Source: Herbaspirillum sp. YR522
GTDB taxonomy: Bacteria > Pseudomonadota > Gammaproteobacteria > Burkholderiales > Burkholderiaceae_D
Direction of reading: 5' to 3'
Assembly: GCF_000282575.1 (NCBI RefSeq)
Contig: NZ_AKJA01000051.1
Coordinates: 1 to 53,669 of the forward strand
DNA: 53,669 nt
In this document: piece by piece, positions 19,073 to 27,430 of the stretch
Position numbering within the stretch: the first letter of the stretch is position 1
How the letters are laid out: each line of letters begins with the position of its first letter
Notes under the pieces: model-generated
Seen by the model: only the letters and a program-made list of their open reading frames with translations
Database searches by the model: none
Told to the model about the DNA's origin: nothing
Translations under genes and position numbers: made by a program

Positions 19073-19104
19073 TTGCAGAAAAACTGTGTTCGATGTGTTA
19101 AAAT
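19073..19104 (+). promoter_or_regulatory. Candidate rpmF promoter
   Basis: TAAAAT at 19099-19104 lies 28 nt before the rpmF ATG. TTGCAG at 19073-19078 is a possible -35, but the 20-nt spacer is long. Confidence 0.35.
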
Positions 19105-19131
19105 TTTCAATCTTAAGGTTTAGGAGTAATC

Positions 19132-19314
19132 ATGGCCGTTCAACAGAACAAAAAGACCCCGTCCAAGCGTGGTATGCACCGCGCACACGACTTTCTGACT
19201 GCACCTCCGCTGGCTGTCGAGCCGACAACGGGTGAAACCCACCTGCGTCACCACATCAGCCCGAACGGTTTCTACCGTGGTCGCAAGGTGCTGAAGACCA
19301 AGAACGACGAGTAA
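19132..19314 (+). CDS. rpmF: 50S ribosomal protein L32
   Basis: Sixty-residue ribosomal protein, full length. It shows the L32 start [17 protein letters not shown] with many basic residues, and ends [15 protein letters not shown]. No zinc-binding Cys residues are present, so it is the Cys-free form. TTTAGGAG 6 nt before the ATG is a good RBS. It sits between yceD and plsX in the classic order; a long hairpin terminator follows and may set the ratio of L32 to fatty-acid enzymes. Confidence 0.97.
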   Translation: MAVQQNKKTPSKRGMHRAHDFLTAPPLAVEPTTGETHLRHHISPNGFYRGRKVLKTKNDE

Positions 19315-19344
19315 GCTCATTCATTGAGCTTGCTGTTTTTCAAG

Positions 19345-19398
19345 AAAAGCGGCGCAATGAGCTTCTGTACAAGGAGGTTCATTTTGCGCCGCTTTTTT
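19345..19398 (+). terminator. Long hairpin terminator between rpmF and plsX
   Basis: A perfect 13-bp stem (19345-19357 with 19384-19396) and TT beyond the stem. The 26-nt loop can pair further (19358-19365 with 19374-19381, two T bulged). It probably terminates part of the transcripts after rpmF. Confidence 0.8.
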
Positions 19399-19515
19399 AC
19401 GCCCGCACCATCTGCCGCTTGATCGCCGCAGCGCCTTTCGCCGCTGTGTCGACACTTGGCGCGACCTGCGCCAGCCATTTGCGCGACGTCATGTCGAGCG
19501 GCGCCGGAACTGCCT

Positions 19516-19521
19516 CATAAT
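19516..19521 (+). promoter_or_regulatory. Candidate -10 of plsX promoter
   Basis: CATAAT (five of six to consensus) 30 nt before the plsX start and downstream of the rpmF terminator. The -35 region (19492-19498) is poor. Confidence 0.35.
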
Positions 19522-19550
19522 GTGGGCTGGCAAGGCTCTGAAACAAATAA

Positions 19551-20639
19551 ATGACCATCAAAATATCCATCGACTGCATGGGCGGAGATCACGGCCCGTC
19601 AGTCACGCTGCCGGCCGCTGCCTCCTTCCTGCGCCAGGAACCCGACGCCGAGCTGATCCTGGTGGGCGCCGAAGCGGTGCTGCAGCCGTTGCTCAAGAAG
19701 TACCGCCTGGCCGATGAGCCGCGCGTGCGCATCCAGCACGCCTCCGAGGTGGTCACCATGGAAGATCCGATCGAAGTGGCCCTGCGTCGCAAGAAGGATT
19801 CGTCGATGCGCGTGGCCGTCACCCTGGTCAAGCAGGGCGACGCCCAGGCCGCCGTGTCGGCCGGCAATACCGGTGCGCTCATGGCCGTGTCGCGCTACGT
19901 GCTCAAGACCCTGCCGGGCGTGGACCGTCCGGCCATCTGCACCATTCTCCCCAATCAGAAGGACGGTCCGACCTACATGCTCGACCTGGGCGCCAATGTC
20001 GACTGCGAGCCACAGCATTTGCAACAATTTGCATTGATGGGTTCGGCGCTGGTGTCGGTGATGGAAGGCAAGCCACGGCCTACGGTCGGCCTGCTCAATA
20101 TCGGCGAGGAAGACATCAAGGGCAACGAGGTGGTCAAGGAGACCGCCGCGCTGCTGCGGGCCGATCATGCCAAGGGAGTGCTCAACTTCTATGGCAATGT
20201 CGAGGGCAACGATATCTTCGAAGGCACTACCGACCTGGTGGTGTGCGATGGTTTCGTCGGCAACGTCACGCTCAAGGCATCCGAAGGACTGGGCCGCTTC
20301 GTCAAGATCGTGCTCACGACCGAGTTCAAGAAGGGCATCATCAACAAGCTCGGGGCGCTCATCGCCTATGGCGCCATCAAGGCGCTGTCGCGTCGCCTCA
20401 ATCCTTCCCGGTACAATGGCGCCAGCCTGCTCGGTCTCAAGGGGCTGGTATTCAAGAGTCACGGCGGCGCCGACGTCTATGCCTTCGAGTGGGCCATCCG
20501 GCGCGCCTACGATGCGGCCAAATACGACGTGCTCTCGCGCATCGCCGCCAGCATGGCAGAATTGATGACCCAGGAGCCGGTGGAGGCGGTAATGGCCGAT
20601 ACGCTTGCCGCCGCGGCCCCGTTGCAATCATCGAACTAA
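19551..20639 (+). CDS. plsX: Phosphate acyltransferase PlsX
   Basis: Makes acyl-phosphate from acyl-ACP for the PlsY step of phospholipid synthesis; peripheral membrane protein. It has 362 residues, the normal size. Motifs include [10 protein letters not shown] at the N-terminus, [14 protein letters not shown] near 105, and [11 protein letters not shown] with [14 protein letters not shown] near 215-245. The start ATG at 19551 follows the A-rich AAACAAATAA, with no strong RBS. It is first in plsX-fabH-fabD-fabG-acpP-fabF, linking phospholipid and fatty-acid synthesis as in E. coli. Fifteen nt separate it from fabH. Confidence 0.97.
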   Translation: MTIKISIDCMGGDHGPSVTLPAAASFLRQEPDAELILVGAEAVLQPLLKKYRLADEPRVRIQHASEVVTMEDPIEVALRRKKDSSMRVAVTLVKQGDAQAAVSAGNTGALMAVSRYVLKTLPGVDRPAICTILPNQKDGPTYMLDLGANVDCEPQHLQQFALMGSALVSVMEGKPRPTVGLLNIGEEDIKGNEVVKETAALLRADHAKGVLNFYGNVEGNDIFEGTTDLVVCDGFVGNVTLKASEGLGRFVKIVLTTEFKKGIINKLGALIAYGAIKALSRRLNPSRYNGASLLGLKGLVFKSHGGADVYAFEWAIRRAYDAAKYDVLSRIAASMAELMTQEPVEAVMADTLAAAAPLQSSN

Positions 20640-20654
20640 CAGAACAGAGACGCA

Positions 20655-21641
20655 ATGACCATCTATAGCAAAATCGTCGGCACCGGCAGCTACCTGCCGG
20701 CAAAACGCGTGACCAACCACGAGTTGGCGGCGCAACTGGCGCAGCAGGGCATAGAGACCTCGGACGAGTGGATCGTCACCCGCAGCGGTATTTCGGCGCG
20801 CCACTACGCGGCAGCCGACGAGCGTTCCAGCGACCTTGCCCTGCAGGCGTCGCAGCGCGCGCTGGAAGCCGCCGAATTGCAGTCCAACGATATCGACCTG
20901 ATCATCCTGGCCACCTCCACCCCCGATCACCTGGGTGGTTTTCCCAGCACCGCGTGCGTGCTGCAGAACAAGCTGGGCATCAAGAACGGCGCCCCAGCCA
21001 TGGATGTGCAGGCGGTCTGCAGCGGCTTTGTCTATGCCATGTCGGTGGCCGACAGCTTCATCAAGTCCGGCGCCCACAAAAATGTGCTGGTGGTGGGGGC
21101 AGAGGTGTTCTCGCGCATCCTCGACTTCAAGGATCGCACCACCTGCGTGCTGTTCGGCGACGGCGCCGGTGCCGTGGTGATGAGCGCCTCCAGTGAGCCA
21201 GGCGTGCTATCGACCAAGTTGCATGCCGATGGCAGCCACGGACATATCCTTTGTGTGCCGGGCAATGTCGACGGCGGTGCCATCGCCGGTAGCGCCTATC
21301 TCTACATGGACGGCCCGGCGGTGTTCAAGCTGGCCGTGTCGGTGCTCGACAAGGTGGCGCGCGAGGCGCTCGATGCCGCCGGCGTTGCCGCCAGCGAAGT
21401 CGACTGGCTGATTCCGCACCAGGCCAATATCCGCATCATGCAGGGTACGGCCAAGAAACTGGGCCTGCCGCTCGAGCGCATGGTGGTGACCGTCGACGAG
21501 CACGGCAACACCTCGGCTGCTTCGATCCCGCTGGCGCTCGACCAGGCGGTGCGCGACGGGCGCGTCAAGCCCGGGCAGACGGTGATGATGGAAGGCGTCG
21601 GCGGCGGCTTCACCTGGGGCGCCGTGCTGGCCAGAATGTAA
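20655..21641 (+). CDS. fabH: 3-oxoacyl-ACP synthase III (KAS III)
   Basis: Starts fatty-acid elongation by condensing acetyl-CoA with malonyl-ACP. It has 328 residues. The catalytic triad is visible: Cys122 in [11 protein letters not shown], His in [10 protein letters not shown] near 256, and Asn in HGNTSAAS near 286. The N-terminus has the [13 protein letters not shown] start, and the C-terminus [15 protein letters not shown] matches the bacterial enzyme. GAGACGCA before the ATG is a weak RBS. It lies between plsX and fabD. Confidence 0.97.
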   Translation: MTIYSKIVGTGSYLPAKRVTNHELAAQLAQQGIETSDEWIVTRSGISARHYAAADERSSDLALQASQRALEAAELQSNDIDLIILATSTPDHLGGFPSTACVLQNKLGIKNGAPAMDVQAVCSGFVYAMSVADSFIKSGAHKNVLVVGAEVFSRILDFKDRTTCVLFGDGAGAVVMSASSEPGVLSTKLHADGSHGHILCVPGNVDGGAIAGSAYLYMDGPAVFKLAVSVLDKVAREALDAAGVAASEVDWLIPHQANIRIMQGTAKKLGLPLERMVVTVDEHGNTSAASIPLALDQAVRDGRVKPGQTVMMEGVGGGFTWGAVLARM

Positions 21642-21705
21642 TGCAGGCGCAGGCCGGCACGGTCGGCAAGCTGCCTTTTTCATCCAACTACACATCAAAT
21701 CAAGC

Positions 21706-22638
21706 ATGACAAAATTTGCTTTTGTTTTTCCGGGCCAGGGTTCGCAGGCCATTGGAATGCTCAACGGTTTTGCCGACAACGAAGTCGTGCGCCAGACCGT
21801 GGCCGAAGCGTCTGACGCATTGCAATTCGACCTCGCCGGCCTGATCGCCGAAGGTCCCAAGGAAGCGCTGGACCTGACGACCAATACCCAGCCGGTGATG
21901 CTCACGGCGGCAGTGGCGTTCTATCGCGCCTGGCTGGCAGCCGGCGGCGCGATCCCGGCGCTGGTGGCCGGTCACAGCCTGGGTGAATATTCGGCGCTGG
22001 TGGCCGCCGGCGTGATCTCGTTCAAGCACGCCGTGCCGCTGGTACGTTTTCGCGCCCAGGCCATGCAGGAAGCCGTGCCGGTGGGGCAGGGCGGCATGGC
22101 CGCCATCATCGGCTTGTCCGACGACGACGTGCGCGCGGCCTGTGCCGAGGCGGCGCAGGGCGAGGTGGTCGAGGCAGTCAACTACAACGCGCCCTCGCAG
22201 GTCGTGATCGCCGGCCACAAGGCTGCCGTCGAACGGGCCTGCGAAGCCGCCAAGGCGCGTGGTGCCAAGCGTGCCTTGCCGCTGCCGGTGTCGGCGCCGT
22301 TCCATTCGTCGCTGCTCAAGCCGGCATCGGATCGCCTGCAGGCCTATCTGGCCGGGATCGATTTCGCCTCGCCGCAGATCGCGGTGATCAATAACGTCGA
22401 TGTGGCGCTGGTGAGCGATCCGGCTGCCATCAAGGACGCCCTGGTGCGCCAGGCGGCCAGTCCGGTGCGCTGGGTCGAGACGATCCAGAAATTCGGCGCC
22501 GAGGGAATTACCCATGTCATCGAATGCGGCCCCGGCAAGGTGCTCACCGGCCTGACCAAGCGCATCAATGGCGAACTGGTGGGTGAAGCCATCGTCGACC
22601 AGACCTCTTTGGATAAAGTATTGGAGTTGCTCAAATGA
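21706..22638 (+). CDS. fabD: Malonyl-CoA:ACP transacylase
   Basis: Loads malonyl groups from CoA onto ACP. It has 310 residues. FPGQGSQAIGM at the N-terminus is the oxyanion-site motif, GHSLGEYSAL contains the nucleophile Ser91, and SAPFHSSLLKPA holds the catalytic His near 200. The gene overlaps fabG by 4 nt (ATGA), so the two are translationally coupled. Confidence 0.97.
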   Translation: MTKFAFVFPGQGSQAIGMLNGFADNEVVRQTVAEASDALQFDLAGLIAEGPKEALDLTTNTQPVMLTAAVAFYRAWLAAGGAIPALVAGHSLGEYSALVAAGVISFKHAVPLVRFRAQAMQEAVPVGQGGMAAIIGLSDDDVRAACAEAAQGEVVEAVNYNAPSQVVIAGHKAAVERACEAAKARGAKRALPLPVSAPFHSSLLKPASDRLQAYLAGIDFASPQIAVINNVDVALVSDPAAIKDALVRQAASPVRWVETIQKFGAEGITHVIECGPGKVLTGLTKRINGELVGEAIVDQTSLDKVLELLK

Positions 22639-23390
22639 GTACGCAGAACCTGCAGGGACAAATCGCGCTGGTGACCGGTGCCTCGCGCGGCATCGGCCGT
22701 GCCATCGCTGTCGAGCTGGCCCGCCAGGGCGCCAAGGTGGTCGGCACCGCTACCAGCGAGGCGGGCGCCGCGGCGATCTCCGGATACCTGGCCGAAGTGG
22801 GCCCCGATGCCGGTCGCGGGCAGGTGCTCGATGTCAATGACGCCGCTTCCTGCGGTGCCATCGTGGAGCAGGTGCAGAAGGACTTCGGCGGCTTGTCGAT
22901 CCTGGTCAACAATGCCGGTATCACGCAGGACCAGCTGGCCATGCGCATGAAGGACGAGGAATGGGATAGCGTCATCGCCACCAACCTGTCGGCCGTCGGT
23001 CGGCTTTCGCGTGCGGTGCTGCGCGGGATGATGAAGGCCAGGTATGGTCGCATCATCAGCATCACCTCGGTGGTGGGGGCGGCGGGCAATCCGGGGCAGA
23101 TGAACTACGCGGCGGCCAAGGCCGGCGTGGCGGGCATGAGCCGCGCGCTGGCGCGCGAGATCGGCAGTCGCAACATCACCGTCAATTGTGTCGCGCCGGG
23201 CTTTATCGACACCGACATGACGCGCGGGCTCAACGAACAGCAGTCGGCTGCGATCCTGCAGCAGATCCCGCTGGGTCGCCTGGGCGCGGCCGAGGAAGTG
23301 GCGGCGGCCGTGGCCTTCCTGGCGTCGGGCCAGGCCGGTTACATCACCGGCAACGAACTGCACGTCAACGGCGGTATGTATATGGGCTGA
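22635..23390 (+). CDS. fabG: 3-oxoacyl-ACP reductase
   Basis: NADPH-dependent short-chain dehydrogenase of 251 residues, first reduction step of the elongation cycle. It shows the cofactor motif TGASRGIGRA, NNAG (VNNAGIT), and the catalytic Ser (ISITSVVG), Tyr and Lys (MNYAAAKAG). GFIDTDMT and the final TGNELHVNGGMYMG are typical of FabG. It overlaps fabD by 4 nt. A 154-nt gap with its own probable promoter separates it from acpP. Confidence 0.97.
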   Translation: MSTQNLQGQIALVTGASRGIGRAIAVELARQGAKVVGTATSEAGAAAISGYLAEVGPDAGRGQVLDVNDAASCGAIVEQVQKDFGGLSILVNNAGITQDQLAMRMKDEEWDSVIATNLSAVGRLSRAVLRGMMKARYGRIISITSVVGAAGNPGQMNYAAAKAGVAGMSRALAREIGSRNITVNCVAPGFIDTDMTRGLNEQQSAAILQQIPLGRLGAAEEVAAAVAFLASGQAGYITGNELHVNGGMYMG

Positions 23391-23441
23391 TGCCCCCGTT
23401 TAATGCCGGTTTTATCGCTTTTTGATCGAAGTTAAACCTGA

Positions 23442-23503
23442 CTTGGCGCAATCTTGCCAAGAATAGTTAAAAGTAAATTTTCCCCGCGCAAACCTGCTAA
23501 AAT
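23442..23503 (+). promoter_or_regulatory. acpP promoter region
   Basis: Contains a 6-bp inverted repeat (23442-23447 with 23456-23461, core CTTGGC) and a -10-like TAAAAT at 23498-23503, 42 nt before the acpP start. No clear -35. A separate acpP promoter fits the high demand for ACP. Confidence 0.4.
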
Positions 23504-23544
23504 GCGCGCACTTTTGTAACCTATCTATCCCCTGGAGGAACAAT

Positions 23545-23784
23545 ATGTCCGATATCGAACAACGCGTTAAGAAGATCGTCGCTGAACAACTGGGCGTCGC
23601 CGAAGCCGACATCAAGAACGAATCGTCGTTCGTTGACGACCTGGGTGCCGACTCCCTGGATACCGTCGAGCTGGTCATGGCACTGGAAGACGAATTCGAA
23701 ATGGAAATCCCTGACGAGCAGGCAGAAAAGATCACCACCGTGCAACAGGCGATCGATTACGCCACGTCGCACGTCAAGGCCTGA
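23545..23784 (+). CDS. acpP: Acyl carrier protein
   Basis: Acidic 79-residue carrier for growing acyl chains. The phosphopantetheine attachment Ser37 is in [18 protein letters not shown]. The start ATG is preceded by CTGGAGGAACA, the best RBS in this operon, which fits the high abundance of ACP. It lies between fabG and fabF. The holo-ACP synthase that activates it is encoded at 36099-36491. Confidence 0.98.
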   Translation: MSDIEQRVKKIVAEQLGVAEADIKNESSFVDDLGADSLDTVELVMALEDEFEMEIPDEQAEKITTVQQAIDYATSHVKA

Positions 23785-23818
23785 AGCAGGCTTTGAATCT
23801 AAGTTTCAGGAGAATTGC

Positions 23819-25078
23819 TTGAGCCGCACTCGTGAACGTCGTGTAGTCATCACCGGTCTGGGGTGCATTTCGCCTGTCGGCAACAATATTGCCGATACGT
23901 GGAGTGCCATCAAGGAAGGCAAGTCCGGTATCGCCACCATCACCAAGTTCGACGCTACGCCATTCACCACGCATTTCGCTGGTGAGGTCAAGGGCTTCAA
24001 TATCGAGGATTACATCCCCGCCAAGGAAGCCCGTCACATGGATACCTTCATCCACTACGGGATGGCAGCGGGTATCCAGGCCCTCAAGGATAGCGGATTG
24101 ACCGACGACCAGAAGTTGCTGGTCGGCGAGGAGGATGCCGAGCGTATCGGTGTGATGATCGGTTCCGGTATCGGCGGCCTGCCGCTGATCGAAGAAACGC
24201 ATGCAGAACTGACCAATCGCGGCCCGCGTCGCATCAGTCCGTTCTTCATTCCGGCCTCGATCATCAACATGATCTCGGGCAACCTGTCGATCAAGTTTGG
24301 CCTGAAGGGCCCCAACCTGGCCATCGTGACGGCCTGCACCACCGGTCTGCACTGCATCGGCGCTTCCGCCCGCATGATCATGTATGGCGATGCCGATGTG
24401 ATGGTGGCCGGCGGTTCCGAGTCGAGCGTATCGCCGCTCGGTATCGGCGGCTTTGCATCGGCGCGTGCGCTGTCGACCCGCAACGACGATCCCGCCACCG
24501 CATCCCGTCCCTGGGACAAGGATCGTGACGGTTTCGTGCTGGGCGAGGGCGCCGGCGTGATGGTGCTCGAAGAGTACGAACATGCCAAGGCGCGTGGGGC
24601 CAAGATCTATGCAGAGTTGCTCGGCTTCGGCATGAGCGGCGATGCGTACCACATGACCGCTCCCAGCCAGGACGGTCCTCGTCGCTGCGTGCTCAATGCA
24701 TTGCGCGACGCGGGTGTCAACGGCGATGAGGTGCAGTACCTCAATGCCCATGGCACATCGACGCCGCTGGGCGACAAGAACGAAACCGAGGCGATCAAGG
24801 CCGCCTTCGGCGACCATGCCTACAAGCTGGTGGTCAATTCGACCAAATCGATGACCGGTCACCTGTTGGGTGGCGCAGGCGGCCTCGAGACTGTCTTGTC
24901 GGTGCTGGCCGTTCATCACCAGGTTTCGCCACCGACGATGAACATCTTCAATCAGGACCCGGACTGCGATCTTGATTATTGTGCAAATCAGGCGCGCGAC
25001 ATGAAGATCGATGTTGCCGTAAAGAACTCTTTCGGGTTCGGCGGCACCAACGGTACCCTGGTCATCGGCAGGATTTGA
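23819..25078 (+). CDS. fabF: 3-oxoacyl-ACP synthase II (KAS II)
   Basis: Elongating condensing enzyme, also important for thermal control of unsaturated fatty acids in E. coli. The protein has 419 residues starting [14 protein letters not shown]. The start codon is TTG at 23819, chosen because CAGGAGAA lies at the right distance and the family begins here; no ATG fits. The frame is open back to 23633, overlapping acpP, but that part is a shadow of acpP. Nucleophile Cys (VTACTTGLH, about residue 173) and two His ([22 protein letters not shown]) are present. It is 34 nt after acpP. A perfect terminator follows. Confidence 0.96.
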   Translation: MSRTRERRVVITGLGCISPVGNNIADTWSAIKEGKSGIATITKFDATPFTTHFAGEVKGFNIEDYIPAKEARHMDTFIHYGMAAGIQALKDSGLTDDQKLLVGEEDAERIGVMIGSGIGGLPLIEETHAELTNRGPRRISPFFIPASIINMISGNLSIKFGLKGPNLAIVTACTTGLHCIGASARMIMYGDADVMVAGGSESSVSPLGIGGFASARALSTRNDDPATASRPWDKDRDGFVLGEGAGVMVLEEYEHAKARGAKIYAELLGFGMSGDAYHMTAPSQDGPRRCVLNALRDAGVNGDEVQYLNAHGTSTPLGDKNETEAIKAAFGDHAYKLVVNSTKSMTGHLLGGAGGLETVLSVLAVHHQVSPPTMNIFNQDPDCDLDYCANQARDMKIDVAVKNSFGFGGTNGTLVIGRI

Positions 25079-25085
25079 TGCGGTG

Positions 25086-25120
25086 CCCGGCTTCTGCAAG
25101 GAAGCCGGGTTTGTCGTTTT
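25086..25120 (+). terminator. Terminator of the fab operon
   Basis: A perfect 9-bp stem (25086-25094 with 25101-25109), a 6-nt loop and T-rich tail TTTGTCGTTTT. It starts 7 nt after the fabF stop. Confidence 0.85.
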
Positions 25121-25131
25121 GATGGCCTCTT

Positions 25132-25632
25132 ATGTCGATAGCAGTTTCCGCGGATATCAAGCCCTCCCGCCTGCTGTTTGTAATCATGGCTGGCGCCTGC
25201 TTGAGTGTTGCCCTCGTAGGCAGCCTTGCCTGTCTCCTGGTGCCGCTGCATCTCTCCTTTGCCATACGCAGCCTGTTGGGGCTGGCTTGCCTGTTGGCAG
25301 CCGCTGTCGCCCTGTTCCAGGTGTTGCGTTCGCGCAAGACAATCTGGCTGCATATCTCCGCCACCGGCCAGATCAGGGTGGTGGAGCACCTTGTCAGGGG
25401 TAATGCGCGCGCCAAGCCGCAGGTCGTCAAGGCGGGGGTGGCGAAGTTGCTTGCCGGCACTACCATCTGGCCCGGGATGTTGTTTTTGCGCTTGCGGCTC
25501 GAGAGCGGCAAGACCCGCACCATTCCGATCCTGGCCGATTCGGTGTCGGCGGATACATTTCGTGCACTCTCCGTCGCATGTCGCTGGCTGATCAGTCACA
25601 ATACGGCAAAGACCCGCATGCTGGAAAAATAA
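25132..25632 (+). CDS. Hypothetical membrane protein (possibly YgfX-like)
   Basis: Protein of 166 residues with two adjacent hydrophobic segments (about 13-36 and 42-65) close to the N-terminus, then a soluble tail containing TGQIRVVEH and RLRLESGKTRTIPILADSVS. The two-helix hairpin followed by a small beta domain resembles the YgfX/CptA group and the short membrane proteins found next to rpoE in other betaproteobacteria, but this is a weak resemblance. It lies immediately after the fab terminator and 86 nt before rpoE. The start at 25132 was chosen for the membrane hairpin; no strong RBS is visible. Function unknown. Confidence 0.6.
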   Translation: MSIAVSADIKPSRLLFVIMAGACLSVALVGSLACLLVPLHLSFAIRSLLGLACLLAAAVALFQVLRSRKTIWLHISATGQIRVVEHLVRGNARAKPQVVKAGVAKLLAGTTIWPGMLFLRLRLESGKTRTIPILADSVSADTFRALSVACRWLISHNTAKTRMLEK

Positions 25633-25718
25633 AACCGCATGGCTTGAAAATTGCAAGGCCGCAATCATCTGGCTAGGGCAATCACCATAGAACAACAAGG
25701 CCATACAAGGAACCCGGT

Positions 25719-26321
25719 TTGACGACAGAACGCGAAATAGACCAGCAGCTCGTGGAGCGTGTCCAGCGCGGTGACAAGAAGGCGTTCGAGCTTTTGGTGG
25801 TCAAATATCAGCGCAAATTGATGCGACTGGTGTCGCGCCTGGTGCGCGACCAGGCCGAAGCCGAGGACGTGGTGCAGGAAGCCTTCATCAAGGCATACCG
25901 TGCATTGCCGCAATTTCGCGGTGATTCGGCCTTTTATACGTGGCTTTACCGCATTGGTATCAATACCGCAAAGAACTATCTCGTCACCTTGGGACGACGT
26001 GCCCCAACTTCTACCGAGGCAGATGCCGAAGAGGCGGAAACTTTTGAGGACGGGGACCACCTAAGGGACATCAACACTCCAGAGTCGATGCTGGCGACCA
26101 AGCAGATTGCGCAGACCGTCAACATCGCGATGGAAGCATTGCCAGAAGAATTACGTACTGCCATCACGTTGCGCGAGATCGAGGGGTTGAGCTACGACGA
26201 GATTGCAGATGCGATGAATTGTCCGATCGGTACCGTGCGCAGTCGTATTTTCCGTGCCCGGGAAGCAATTGCCGAGAAGTTGCGTCCGTTGCTAGATACC
26301 GCCGCGGACAAGCGCTGGTGA
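25719..26321 (+). CDS. rpoE: RNA polymerase sigma factor RpoE (ECF, sigma-E)
   Basis: Extracytoplasmic-function sigma factor of 200 residues for envelope stress. Region 2 is seen in QAEAEDVVQEAFIKAYRALP and FYTWLYRIGINTAKNYL (about 45-90). Region 4 is an HTH in SYDEIADAMNCPIGTVRSRI (about 158-177). The start is TTG at 25719, with AAGGAAC 8 nt upstream; there is no better ATG. Followed by rseA (its membrane anti-sigma factor) and mucD. A weak sigma-E-like site, GAAAAT (25646) -16- TCTGG (25668), could mean autoregulation, but it is not a good match. Confidence 0.94.
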   Translation: MTTEREIDQQLVERVQRGDKKAFELLVVKYQRKLMRLVSRLVRDQAEAEDVVQEAFIKAYRALPQFRGDSAFYTWLYRIGINTAKNYLVTLGRRAPTSTEADAEEAETFEDGDHLRDINTPESMLATKQIAQTVNIAMEALPEELRTAITLREIEGLSYDEIADAMNCPIGTVRSRIFRAREAIAEKLRPLLDTAADKRW

Positions 26322-26386
26322 TGTGTTGTCAGAAATAAAACAAAAATCGGGATATGGAACCAAAGTTTTTTGCCGGGTGACTGTTT

Positions 26387-27052
26387 ATGGATACCAAAGT
26401 AATGACCAGCGAACGAATTTCAGCGCTTGCCGATGGCGAGCTGAGTTCTGACGAATTAACCATTGCGCTTGCTGCGCTGCGTGCCTCCGAAGACGAGCGC
26501 GATAACTGGGAGGTTTATCACCAGATCGGCGAGGTGCTGCGTTCGGACGACATGGACGTGGCGCTCAGCCCAGGCTTCAATGCCAGGATGAGCGCTTTGC
26601 TCGACGCCGAACCGACCATCGTCTCGCCGCAGGCGGTGCCGGAGGCTGCGGTGCCTGTTCCCCAGGCCACGCCTGCCAACGGGGATCACCGCGCCGCACC
26701 GTCGCGCCTGAGCCGGTTCTTCCTGCCCAGCGCGGCAGCAGCGGCGGCGGCCGTGGCAGCGGTGTTTGTCGCCATGCCGCAGCAGGCCATCGTCAGCGCC
26801 GATTCGGGCAAGCCAGCCGCGCAGGTAGCCGTGGTCAGCGTGCCTTCGGCTATCTCGACCGTGGCCAGCAGCACGGGGGGCAACGCAACGCCTCCCAATG
26901 CGGCCCAGGGCAGCGCATTGGCACAGCAGGGGGAAGTCAAGCGCGATCCGCGTATCGACGAATACCTGTTTGCCCACCAGCGTTTCTCGCAGCCGCTCAA
27001 TTCGGCGCAGTACACGCGCTCGGCAGCATTTTCTGTTGACACCAACAAGTAA
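26387..27052 (+). CDS. rseA: Sigma-E anti-sigma factor RseA
   Basis: Inner-membrane anti-sigma factor of 221 residues. The cytoplasmic N-terminal domain (MTSERISALADGELSSDELT, then EDERDNWEVYHQIGEVLR) binds RpoE. The membrane segment is an Ala-rich stretch around 110-130 (PSAAAAAAAVAAVFVAM). A periplasmic tail of about 90 residues would be cut by site-1 proteases during stress. The start ATG at 26387 lies 65 nt after rpoE. The protein that normally shields the periplasmic tail, RseB, is not encoded next to it. Confidence 0.9.
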   Translation: MDTKVMTSERISALADGELSSDELTIALAALRASEDERDNWEVYHQIGEVLRSDDMDVALSPGFNARMSALLDAEPTIVSPQAVPEAAVPVPQATPANGDHRAAPSRLSRFFLPSAAAAAAAVAAVFVAMPQQAIVSADSGKPAAQVAVVSVPSAISTVASSTGGNATPPNAAQGSALAQQGEVKRDPRIDEYLFAHQRFSQPLNSAQYTRSAAFSVDTNK

Positions 27053-27430
27053 GATGCCGAGAGCGGGGCGATTGCTTGACGCAGTCGCGCCTGTCCGTTC
27101 CTCCGCACTGTCCGTCCTTGTCGACGGCAGTGCGGCGCTTCTAGCATCAGCAGAAGTTGTCGCCCGACCTGGTTCCAGCGTTGCGGCGTTTCTCCATTTG
27201 AAGGTCTATCATTGCTGCCTCGGCTTGCGACGGCATGCCGTGCGCCAGCGCGTTCGTGTGGCGCATCGATGCGGGTGTTGTTTTCGTCGTCTATCGGCCG
27301 CCTACGTGGCTGTCGCGGACCTCGATCTCGATACCGCGAGGGCCGCTTCCTGGGTAGTACGGTGATAGATTGTTTTTCCGGTTTCCCATCCGATCGAGTT
27401 GAAAACCAAGCAGAAGAAGAGAAAGATTCC
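27053..27430. other. Gene-free interval between rseA and mucD
   Basis: In many relatives rseB (mucB) sits here. I find no RseB-like frame in these 378 nt. The interval contains a hairpin (27103-27110 with 27128-27135, plus inner pairs) without a T run. The frame of mucD is open back to 27212, but the N-terminal extension lacks homology features. Promoter elements for mucD are not obvious. Confidence 0.55.

Noticed and set aside
19397..19579. Open frame of 60 codons on the minus strand in the rpmF-plsX gap
   Set aside because: Short, no RBS, overlaps the terminator and the plsX start; no recognisable motif. A decayed gene fragment cannot be excluded but is not supported.
25646..25672. Possible sigma-E promoter before rpoE
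   Set aside because: GAAAAT and TCTGG at 16-nt spacing match the E. coli consensus only partly; not strong enough to list as a feature.
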